A DNA stretch of 64,000 bases from Nocardia altamirensis NBRC 108246 (lineage in GTDB: Bacteria > Actinomycetota > Actinomycetes > Mycobacteriales > Mycobacteriaceae). The translations under genes were made by a program, and so were the position numbers. Within the stretch, counting starts at the first letter, position 1, and every line of letters begins with the position of its first letter. The notes under the pieces are model-generated. The model made no database searches. It saw only the letters and a list, made by a program, of their open reading frames with translations, and had not been told where the DNA came from. Positions 8,907 through 15,287 of the stretch are shown here, piece after piece. The stretch spans positions 1 through 64,000 of the forward strand of contig NZ_BDAY01000069.1 of the NCBI RefSeq assembly GCF_001612685.1. Reading direction: 5' to 3'.

Positions 8907-9707
8907 ATGCGCAAGCTCATCATCGGGCTGCTGATTCTCGCGGGACTGGCAGTGGTCATCGATTTCGGCGTCGCGGCCTATTCGGAATATCGAGTCTCGC
9001 GCGCGCTACGCACGGGCGCCGACCTCGCCGCCGACCCCGAGGTGTCCATCGGCAGCTTTCCGTTCCTTGTCGAAGCCGCCAACGGCCGCTACGACAAGGT
9101 GCTGATGCGGGCCTACGGCAAGCGCCCCGATATTCCGGGTGAGCTCCCGCTCGAGGCGACGCTGACCGGCGTGCGGCTGCCGATGCGCGAGCTGGTCGAC
9201 GGCAGCCTGCGCAACGTCCCGGTGGAGCAGATCGACAGCTCGCTGCGGATCAAGCCGACCGAGCTCGGCAGGCTGTTCAACATCCCGAACCTGCAGGTGC
9301 ACGGCGCCGAGGCAGATAAATCCGACGGCACCGGCGGCTCCGGCGGATCGGGGATGACCACCACCGACGGCAAGCTGTGCCTCACCGGCACCATGCCCGA
9401 GCAGTCGGGCGCCCAGTTCGCCGGCGAGAACGTGGCCGTGCAGGCCGACCTGTTCCTCGACGGCGGTCAGGTCAAGATCGTGGCGACCGGCTCGTGCAAG
9501 GGCGCGGACGCCACCACCGTCCCGGTCGCGATGCTGCCCGAGCAGCAACGCCCAGCGGTGCTCGCGGCGTTCACCCGTACTATCGACATCAAGGAATTGC
9601 CGTTCGGTGTCCAGCCCATGAAAGTCCGTGCAGACGGCGGACAAATCGTGGTGCAGGGCAAGGGCGTGAACGTCACGATCGACCTCGACCGATTGCAGCA
9701 ACCATGA
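8907..9707 (+). CDS. LmeA family phospholipid-binding protein (DUF2993)
   Basis: The 266-aa protein has an N-terminal signal or anchor helix (LIIGLLILAGLAVVIDFGVAAY) followed by an all-extracytoplasmic domain. That domain carries the DUF2993 features ADPEVSIGSFPFLVEAANGRY and LPLEATLTGVRLP. LmeA in mycobacteria binds phosphatidylinositides and supports lipomannan elongation in the cell envelope. Its position next to glnR and a thioredoxin gene matches the mycobacterial order. Its stop overlaps the next start (ATGA), so the two are co-translated. Confidence 0.85.
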   Translation: MRKLIIGLLILAGLAVVIDFGVAAYSEYRVSRALRTGADLAADPEVSIGSFPFLVEAANGRYDKVLMRAYGKRPDIPGELPLEATLTGVRLPMRELVDGSLRNVPVEQIDSSLRIKPTELGRLFNIPNLQVHGAEADKSDGTGGSGGSGMTTTDGKLCLTGTMPEQSGAQFAGENVAVQADLFLDGGQVKIVATGSCKGADATTVPVAMLPEQQRPAVLAAFTRTIDIKELPFGVQPMKVRADGGQIVVQGKGVNVTIDLDRLQQP

Positions 9708-10144
9708 TTGAAATCACAATTCTGGCAGTGATGTTGCTCGCCGCGGTGGCGGTGGGGATCGTGCTGCGCCGCAGGGACGGCAAGGTCCGGGTCGCCGACG
9801 TCATCGAAACCCGGTCCGCGCGCGCCGATCTGCTCGCCACCGTCGGCGTCACCGGAACCGGCCCCGCCGTGCTGCACTTCTCCGCCGACTGGTGCGGGCC
9901 GTGCGCCGCGGTCCGGCGCGTGGTCGCCGATGTCACCGGCCAGCTGGCCGAGTCGCCGCAGCCGCCGCTGGACATCGAGGTCGACATCGACGCCGAGCCC
10001 GCGCTGGCCAAGGAGCTCAACGTGCTCTCGCTGCCGACCACGTTCGTCTTCGATAGTGAAGGCCGCGAACGCTTTCGGATCTCCGGCGTGCCGAAGGTGA
10101 CCGATCTGCGCACGGCGCTCGAGCCGCTGACCGTGGCCGCGTAG
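9704..10144 (+). CDS. membrane-anchored thioredoxin-like protein
   Basis: The 146-aa product has one N-terminal transmembrane helix (MIEITILAVMLLAAVAVGIVL) and then a thioredoxin fold. The redox motif is WCGPC in HFSADWCGPC, and the cis-proline loop is LSLPTTFVF. The ATG overlaps the lmeA stop by four bases. The mycobacterial homologue is annotated thiX. It probably reduces a disulfide or persulfide in, or next to, the sulfurtransferase operon that follows. Which face of the membrane it acts on is not clear from the sequence. Confidence 0.85.
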   Translation: MIEITILAVMLLAAVAVGIVLRRRDGKVRVADVIETRSARADLLATVGVTGTGPAVLHFSADWCGPCAAVRRVVADVTGQLAESPQPPLDIEVDIDAEPALAKELNVLSLPTTFVFDSEGRERFRISGVPKVTDLRTALEPLTVAA

Positions 10145-10233
10145 CGCACGAACGCGCCACCCGCATAGCCGCCTTGACAGACCCAATTCGGAACTGTCTG
10201 CAACCCGGGCTCCAATTACCCCGCCCAATTGGG

Positions 10234-10239
10234 TAAACT
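10234..10239 (+). promoter_or_regulatory. -10 element of the cysteine leader transcript
   Basis: TAAACT ends 6 nt before the GTG at 10246, predicting a leaderless transcript that begins with the leader-peptide start codon. Confidence 0.65.
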
Positions 10240-10245
10240 GCATTC

Positions 10246-10332
10246 GTGCTTTCCAACCACGAGCTGATGCTCACCCGACGCCGCACAGTGGATCTGTGTC
10301 GCCTCGGTGGTTGTTGCTGCCTGTGCCGCTGA
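10246..10332 (+). CDS. polycysteine leader peptide (cysteine attenuator uORF)
   Basis: A leaderless GTG opens a 28-codon ORF whose 3' half reads DLCRLGGCCCLCR then stop: five cysteines, three of them consecutive. The segment MLTRRRTVDLCR matches the conserved core of actinobacterial cysteine uORFs as I recall them. In mycobacteria such leaderless polycysteine ORFs act in cis. Ribosomes stalling at Cys codons when cysteine is scarce change the downstream RNA structure and raise expression of the sulfur genes that follow. Here the following genes are DUF4395, a rhodanese and SseC, which fits. An alternative in-frame ATG exists at 10267. Confidence 0.8.
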   Translation: MLSNHELMLTRRRTVDLCRLGGCCCLCR

Positions 10333-10334
10333 GC

Positions 10335-10407
10335 GGTCGGCCCTCTCAGATTTCCTGACGCCGACCTTTGTTCGCCGCGCGAGTGATCTCTTGATCCCCC
10401 GGCGAAC
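10335..10407 (+). promoter_or_regulatory. leader RNA hairpins of the cysteine attenuator
   Basis: Two stems follow the leader peptide stop. GGTCGGC (10335-10341) pairs with GCCGACC (10360-10366) and is followed by TTTGTT, a terminator-like layout. GTTCGCCG (10370-10377) pairs with CGGCGAAC (10400-10407) and is followed by a short AATTTT run. Which stem is terminator and which is antiterminator cannot be settled by eye. Confidence 0.5.
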
Positions 10408-10454
10408 TGGCAATTTTCCCGCCACCAGTCGCATCAAGCTCAGGAGTACGCATA

Positions 10455-11024
10455 ATGTCCACTGAGATCCGTAATACTTCGCAGAATCAGCCAAATGCCA
10501 ACGGACAGGCAGCATCTGATGCGCCGCTCCCGGGTCCCTCCGTGGTGACGCAAGCTACCGCCTCCGGGCCTGCCGCTCACGTCGATGTTCGCGGCCCACG
10601 CTTCGCCGCGTGGATCACCACCGCCGTCCTGGTCCTGGTGCTGATCGCCGCCATCTTCTCCCCCGTCGCCGCCGCGGTGCTCATCGCCATCCAAGCCGTC
10701 GTCTTCGCGATCGGCGCCGCCTACGGACCGCGCAAGCATCCGTACGGCCGCATCTACGCGAAGTTCGTCGCGCCGCGCGTGGCACCGACCACCGAGACCG
10801 AACCCGTGCCGCCGCTGAAGTTCGCGCAGCTGCTCGGCCTCGTCTTCGCGGTGGCCAGCCTGCTGGGCTTCGTGCTCGGCTCCACAGTTGTCGGCGTGGT
10901 GTTCGCCGGCTTTGCCCTGTTCGCAGCGTTTTTGAACGCGGCGTTCGGGATTTGCCTGGGCTGCCAGATCTATCCACTGGTCGCCCGCTTCCGTCGGGCC
11001 ACCCCGTCCCCGGCACCGAACTGA
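10455..11024 (+). CDS. DUF4395 membrane protein
   Basis: The 189-aa protein has a polar N-terminus of about 45 residues and four hydrophobic segments. A CxxC (GICLGCQIY) lies at the end of the last one, the signature of DUF4395. An AGGAG lies 8 nt before the ATG. It is first behind the cysteine attenuator, 28 nt ahead of the rhodanese gene, and close to a thioredoxin-like protein. The CxxC at the membrane and the neighbours suggest a role in sulfane-sulfur or thiol redox transfer, but no biochemical function is known to me. Confidence 0.85.
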   Translation: MSTEIRNTSQNQPNANGQAASDAPLPGPSVVTQATASGPAAHVDVRGPRFAAWITTAVLVLVLIAAIFSPVAAAVLIAIQAVVFAIGAAYGPRKHPYGRIYAKFVAPRVAPTTETEPVPPLKFAQLLGLVFAVASLLGFVLGSTVVGVVFAGFALFAAFLNAAFGICLGCQIYPLVARFRRATPSPAPN

Positions 11025-11052
11025 CCCTTGCAAGTCATCTGAAAGGAACAAC

Positions 11053-11886
11053 ATGGCTCGCTCCGATGTCCTGGTCTCCGTGGACTGGGCCGAAGAGAAC
11101 CTCAACGCCCCCGGCGTCGTATTCGTCGAGGTCGACGAGGACACCTCCGCCTACGACGGTGGCCACATCGAGGGCGCCGTCCGGCTCGACTGGAAGAAGG
11201 ACCTGCAGGATCAGGTTCGTCGTGACTTCGTGAACCAGGAGCAGTTCTCCGATCTGCTCTCGGCGCGCGGCATTTCGAACGACGACGAGGTTGTGCTGTA
11301 CGGCGGCAACAACAACTGGTTCGCCGCCTACGCCTACTGGTACTTCAAGCTGTACGGCCACAACAACGTCAAGCTGCTCGACGGCGGCCGCAAGAAGTGG
11401 GAGCTCGACGGCCGTCCGCTGTCCACCGACGGCGTCAGCCGCCCGGCCACCACCTACAAGGCGGCCGCCCCCGACGTGTCGATCCGCGCCTTCCGCGACG
11501 AGGTCATCGCCGCGATCGGCACCAAGAACCTGGTCGACGTCCGTTCGCCCGACGAGTTCTCCGGCAAGATCCTGGCCCCCGCGCACCTGCCGCAGGAACA
11601 GAGCCAGCGCCCCGGCCACATCCCCGGTGCCATCAACGTGCCGTGGAGCAAGGCCGCGAACGAAGACGGCACCTTCAAGTCCGACGGCGAGCTCGCCGAG
11701 CTCTACAAGGAAGCGGGCCTGGACGGCGAGAAGCAGACCATCGCCTACTGCCGGATCGGCGAGCGTTCCTCGCACACCTGGTTCGTGCTGCAGGAGTTGC
11801 TCGGCCACAGCAATGTCAAGAACTACGACGGGAGCTGGACCGAGTACGGCTCCCTCGTCGGTGCACCGATCGAGTTGGGAGCATAA
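11053..11886 (+). CDS. thiosulfate sulfurtransferase (CysA2/SseA type rhodanese)
   Basis: It transfers sulfane sulfur from thiosulfate to a thiol acceptor. Two rhodanese domains span 277 residues, the same length as mycobacterial CysA2. The N-terminal domain is non-catalytic. The C-terminal active-site loop is YCRIGERSSHTW, with the persulfide-forming Cys. AAAGGAACAAC lies before the ATG. The sseC gene begins two bases after the stop, as in the cysA2-sseC2 pair. The leader upstream suggests control by cysteine supply. Confidence 0.92.
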   Translation: MARSDVLVSVDWAEENLNAPGVVFVEVDEDTSAYDGGHIEGAVRLDWKKDLQDQVRRDFVNQEQFSDLLSARGISNDDEVVLYGGNNNWFAAYAYWYFKLYGHNNVKLLDGGRKKWELDGRPLSTDGVSRPATTYKAAAPDVSIRAFRDEVIAAIGTKNLVDVRSPDEFSGKILAPAHLPQEQSQRPGHIPGAINVPWSKAANEDGTFKSDGELAELYKEAGLDGEKQTIAYCRIGERSSHTWFVLQELLGHSNVKNYDGSWTEYGSLVGAPIELGA

Positions 11887-11888
11887 CC

Positions 11889-12194
11889 ATGTGCGCAGCA
11901 CCTACCCAGGGTCAGGCCATCCCCGCAGGCGTCGACGTGGAGAAGGAGACGGTCATCACCGGCCGCGTCCTGAGCACCGACGGGCAGCCGGTCGGCGGCG
12001 CGTTCGTGCGCCTGCTCGACGGCAACGGTGACTTCACCGCCGAGGTCGTCGCCTCGGGCACCGGCGACTTCCGCTTCTTCGCGGCACCGGGCGCATGGAC
12101 CGTGCGTGCGCTCTCCTCGGCGGGCAACGGCTCCGCGGAGATCCGTCCCGACGGTGCGGGCATTCACCCCGTCGACGTCGCGGTCGCCAAGTAA
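11889..12194 (+). CDS. SseC family protein (DUF1416)
   Basis: The 101-aa product has Cys2 at its N-terminus (MCAAPTQGQ) and a carboxypeptidase-regulatory-like beta-sandwich (VITGRVLSTDGQPVGGAFVRLLD). It always accompanies the rhodanese in this group and is assigned to sulfur metabolism by that association. Its exact role is unknown. It is the last gene of the attenuated operon and ends 28 nt before a strong terminator. Confidence 0.88.
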   Translation: MCAAPTQGQAIPAGVDVEKETVITGRVLSTDGQPVGGAFVRLLDGNGDFTAEVVASGTGDFRFFAAPGAWTVRALSSAGNGSAEIRPDGAGIHPVDVAVAK

Positions 12195-12221
12195 AACGGA
12201 TGTAAGAAACCTCACGCAGCT

Positions 12222-12267
12222 AACGGCCCCGGGCTTCCCCACTATGACGGGAAGCACCGGGGTCGTT
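12222..12267 (+). terminator. terminator of the sulfur operon
   Basis: AACGGCCCCGG pairs with CCGGGGTCGTT (one G-U), with an inner stem GCTTCCC/GGGAAGC closed by CACTATGAC. The stem is about 18 bp with one unpaired A. The tail TTTGTGT is short. Confidence 0.75.
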
Positions 12268-12291
12268 TGTGTACCGGCTCGCTGTTGTCGT

Positions 12292-12297
12292 TAGACT
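12292..12297 (+). promoter_or_regulatory. -10 element of the 31-aa microprotein
   Basis: TAGACT ends 6 nt before the GTG at 12304, giving a leaderless start. A loose -35 (TTGTGT) overlaps the terminator tail 19 nt upstream. Confidence 0.55.
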
Positions 12298-12303
12298 CCA
12301 AAT

Positions 12304-12399
12304 GTGGTCGTCTTCTTCGAGATTCTGCTGGTGGCCGTCGCCATCCTGATCGGCTGGTTCGGTCTGTACGTCTTCTATCGGCTGTTCACCGAGTCATGA
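12304..12399 (+). CDS. 31-aa single-pass membrane microprotein
   Basis: A leaderless GTG opens a 31-codon frame whose product is almost entirely one hydrophobic helix (FFEILLVAVAILIGWFGLYVFY) ending in RLFTES. The stop codon overlaps the ATG of the nitrobindin-like gene (ATGA). That gene has no obvious promoter or Shine-Dalgarno of its own, so this frame must be translated to deliver ribosomes to it. The function is unknown. Genes this short are commonly left unannotated. Confidence 0.7.
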   Translation: MVVFFEILLVAVAILIGWFGLYVFYRLFTES

Positions 12400-13103
12400 G
12401 CGAACTCGCGAGCGAAGGTTCCAGCCCAGCCGAGCGAGCGAGTGAACAACTGAACGGCAACGCTGCGGCCGACGTACCCGGCCGTCGCAGCGGCGATCAA
12501 GCCGTGTCAGAGGCCGCTGAGCGCGCCAAGGCCACCGGAGCCCGCAACATTCCGGCGCTACCCGATCTGCCGCTGCCCGTCGATACCGCCAATCTGCGCC
12601 TCGGGCCGGATCTCAGCGCGTCCATGCTCGCGCTGTTGCCGATGGTCGGCGTGTGGCGTGGTGAGGGCGAAGGCAACAACCCCGACCGTGGCGACTACCG
12701 GTTCGGGCAGCAGATCGTCGTCTCGCACGATGGTGGCGACTACCTGTCGTGGGAATCCCGGTCCTGGGTGATCGACGCCAAGGGCGAGTACGGCGGCCCC
12801 GATCTGCGTGAGAGCGGATTCTGGCGGGTCGGCATCGACGGCAACGACGAGGTGATCGAGCTGCTGCTCACGCACAGCACCGGCATCGTCGAACTCTTCT
12901 ACGGCCAGGCACTCACCCAGTCGTCCTGGGAACTCGCCACCGACGTGGTGATCCGCAGCCAGTCCGGCATCGTGGTCGGCGGCGCGAAGCGGTTGTACGG
13001 CATCGTCGAAGGCGGCGACCTCGCCTACGTCGAGGAGCGCGTGGTGGCCGACGGCCCGCTGGCCCCCCGCCTATCCGCCCGCCTACAGCGCTACATCGGC
13101 TGA
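12396..13103 (+). CDS. nitrobindin / FABP-like beta-barrel protein
   Basis: The 235-aa protein has a disordered N-terminus of about 75 residues and then a ten-stranded lipocalin-like barrel that opens with MVGVWRGEGEG, the nitrobindin motif GxWxGxG. It resembles mycobacterial Rv0813c, which adopts a fatty-acid-binding-protein-like fold. The C-terminal part (AYVEERVVADGPLAPRL) has no histidine at the place where nitrobindins carry the haem ligand. A ligand other than haem is therefore likely. It is translationally coupled to the 31-aa microprotein. Confidence 0.85.
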   Translation: MSELASEGSSPAERASEQLNGNAAADVPGRRSGDQAVSEAAERAKATGARNIPALPDLPLPVDTANLRLGPDLSASMLALLPMVGVWRGEGEGNNPDRGDYRFGQQIVVSHDGGDYLSWESRSWVIDAKGEYGGPDLRESGFWRVGIDGNDEVIELLLTHSTGIVELFYGQALTQSSWELATDVVIRSQSGIVVGGAKRLYGIVEGGDLAYVEERVVADGPLAPRLSARLQRYIG

Positions 13104-13179
13104 CTTACCGCTCATCTCTTTCCGTACCGGGACAACAGATCTCGCGAGAACATGGGTAACTCGGAGGGGCGGACGAGAA

Positions 13180-13254
13180 CGACCCCCGAGCCCTACCGGT
13201 GCGCGGTTGGGGCGCACGGGTCCTGGTCGGACTCAACCAGGGGCTCGGGGGTCG
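13180..13254. repeat. stable three-way-junction element between convergent genes
   Basis: A perfect 14-bp closing stem (CGACCCCCGAGCCC with GGGCTCGGGGGTCG) encloses two further stems. One is CCG(g)TGCGC with GCGCACGG, the other CTGGT with ACCAG. It lies 77 nt after the nitrobindin gene and between it and cydC. It could be an unusual bidirectional terminator or a structured RNA. It is longer and more branched than the other terminators in the window. Confidence 0.6.
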
Positions 13255-13311
13255 GGTGACTGCGTGGTTTTCGTCAGCGCTCGCGCGGGCGAATCACCTG
13301 CAGCGGTGGCG

Positions 13312-13350
13312 CTAGCGCGCAGCCACCTCACGTGTCCTTTGAATAACCAT
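13312..13350 (-). CDS. 12-codon ORF with a perfect Shine-Dalgarno
   Basis: On the minus strand, GGAAGGAGGTGG (13371-13360) stands about 8 nt before an ATG that opens MVIQRTREVAAR then TAG. The Shine-Dalgarno is the best match to the 16S tail anywhere in the window, which is hard to explain for a non-coding spacer. The ORF lies 48 nt after the cydC stop and before the three-way-junction element. It may be a leader peptide, a micro-ORF of the cyd transcript or a remnant. The function is unknown. Confidence 0.4.
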   Translation of the reverse strand: MVIQRTREVAAR

Positions 13351-13397
13351 TCTTGGAACCACCTCCTTCCTCGCGTACTGATGAATTTAGCGAGGAG

Positions 13398-15182
13398 TCA
13401 GCGGGTCGGCAACGGAATTTCTCCACGGGCGGAAGAGGTCATCGAATGATCGAGAAAATCGACCGTCACCTGCGATGATGCGTCGACTCGCACGATGACG
13501 TCCGCGCGGTGGTCCGACGATAATTGATGTGTGACGACCACCACAGTTCGATCAGGCGCCACGAGCCCGCTGTCGGCATCGAGCAACTCGCGCAACAGCT
13601 GTGCGCCGGCCTCGGACTCCATGTGCTCGGTGGGCTCGTCGAGCAGCAACACCTGGGCGGGCGCGACAAGAGCACGCGCCAACAGAATTCGGCGACGCTG
13701 ACCACCCGACACCGCGGCGGCGCCGCCGATCAGATCGGTGTGCACGCCCTCCGGTAGTGCCGCCAGCCAGTCGCCGAGACCCGCTGTGCGCAAAGCGGTT
13801 TCCGCCTCGTCCGCGGTGAGGTCACCGCGGGCCACCCGCAGGTTCTCGAGGATCGAGGTACCGAACAGGTGGGCATCCTCCGCGAAGAAGGTGACCCCGG
13901 GACGTGGGGTGCCGAACAGCCCGGCCCACACCATCAGCAGCGTGGTCTTCCCAGCCCCGCTCGGCCCGACCACGGCGATGCGACGGCCGCTCGGGAGCTC
14001 CGGGAGTTGTTGTGCCGCTACTCGGTCCGCACTCGCACCGTCCCTCGACGCGGAGTGCTCGGCCGCGGTCAGGCGATGCAGTGCTGCGCGTGCGGTGGCG
14101 AGCGCCTGCGCTGCGGCAGGCAGGGGGCCGACCGCCTCGAATGCCGACAGCGGGAGCAGGACCAGCACGGCGAGCGCCATGGGTGTCATCGCACCCGGTG
14201 CGCCGCCGGACGGACCATAGAGCGTGACGCCGATCAGCAAGGCGCCAAGCACACTTGCACCGATGGCGAGCGGAGTTGCCGCGGCGGACCAGGCGCTGCG
14301 CGCGGCGGCCGCATCTTCCGCGGTCACCGCGCGCCGAGATGCCTCGGCGGCAGCGTCGAGTGCCGCATCGAGCCGGCCAGCGACCCGAAGCTCCGCCGCG
14401 TGATCGAGCACCGTGAGTGCCTGCGCGGTGAACTCCGCCCGATCCACCCGCACCGCGCGCTCGGCTTCCTGCGCCGCCCGCGCGGACAACCACGGCGCCA
14501 CTATTCCCGAAAGCGCCAGTGCACCAGCCAGAATCGCGGCGGCGGCGACCGAGATGGCGGCAAGCAGTCCGATCGCAACCGTCGCGAGGACGACCGCGAC
14601 CGCGACCGGAACGAAGACGCGCACCACGACCGCGCCGAGATCGTCTATGTCGCTGCCGATTCGGACGAGCAGATCCCCGCGCCGCAAGGGGGCGTTACCG
14701 CTGGCCCGCGCCGAATCACCAGCACGCCCGGCAACGGTAACAACCCGATCCGCGCGCGCAACCTCCCCGGCCCGATCCGCGCCTGCCGTTGCTCGCAGCC
14801 CGGCGCCGGGCCTGCGTAGCCAGACGTCGGACCGCGCCAACGTCCGATAGACCGTCGTCCGTGCCGTCCCCATCGCCCGCAGCGCAACATCGTGCGTAGC
14901 AAGCCGTTCCAGATACCGGCACAGCCCCCGGGAAATCCCGAGCGCCCGCACGGTGACCACCGCAATGCTCAGATCCAGCACCGGCGGCATCTCCCACGCC
15001 CGAGCGATCAACCACGCGGCCAGCGCCGCAAGCCCGAGGCCGCTGCCGAGCGCGAGCACCCCCCACCCGACCGCAACCACGACCCGCCACCGAGACAACT
15101 CGAGCAATGTCCACATGCGTCGCAGATCCCCGACCAGCCCGCCGTCTGCGCTGCGAACTGCCGATCCCGTAGCCCCGCTCAT
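13398..15182 (-). CDS. cydC: ABC transporter subunit CydC (cytochrome bd assembly)
   Basis: With CydD this forms the heterodimeric exporter needed for cytochrome bd assembly, moving reductant or haem-related cargo across the membrane. The 594-aa protein has an N-terminal six-helix domain and a C-terminal ATPase with Walker A GPSGAGKTT, signature VSGGQRRRI and Walker B LLLDEPTEH. The D-loop after Walker B (MESEAGAQ) is atypical. It lies 105 nt after cydD and is last in the cyd operon. Confidence 0.9.
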   Translation of the reverse strand: MSGATGSAVRSADGGLVGDLRRMWTLLELSRWRVVVAVGWGVLALGSGLGLAALAAWLIARAWEMPPVLDLSIAVVTVRALGISRGLCRYLERLATHDVALRAMGTARTTVYRTLARSDVWLRRPGAGLRATAGADRAGEVARADRVVTVAGRAGDSARASGNAPLRRGDLLVRIGSDIDDLGAVVVRVFVPVAVAVVLATVAIGLLAAISVAAAAILAGALALSGIVAPWLSARAAQEAERAVRVDRAEFTAQALTVLDHAAELRVAGRLDAALDAAAEASRRAVTAEDAAAARSAWSAAATPLAIGASVLGALLIGVTLYGPSGGAPGAMTPMALAVLVLLPLSAFEAVGPLPAAAQALATARAALHRLTAAEHSASRDGASADRVAAQQLPELPSGRRIAVVGPSGAGKTTLLMVWAGLFGTPRPGVTFFAEDAHLFGTSILENLRVARGDLTADEAETALRTAGLGDWLAALPEGVHTDLIGGAAAVSGGQRRRILLARALVAPAQVLLLDEPTEHMESEAGAQLLRELLDADSGLVAPDRTVVVVTHQLSSDHRADVIVRVDASSQVTVDFLDHSMTSSARGEIPLPTR

Positions 15183-15287
15183 CGGCGGATCACCCCTGAC
15201 ACCCTCGGTCGATCAGCGCCGGTCGGCACGTCGAATCTGCTGTCGCCGAACCGAAATATCCCGTCAACGACCTCGCGCATCGGCCGG

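Noticed and set aside
13351..13375. Plus-strand similarity to the 16S rRNA 3' tail (CCACCTCCTT)
   Set aside because: It is simply the complement of a strong Shine-Dalgarno on the minus strand. No adjoining rRNA sequence is present.
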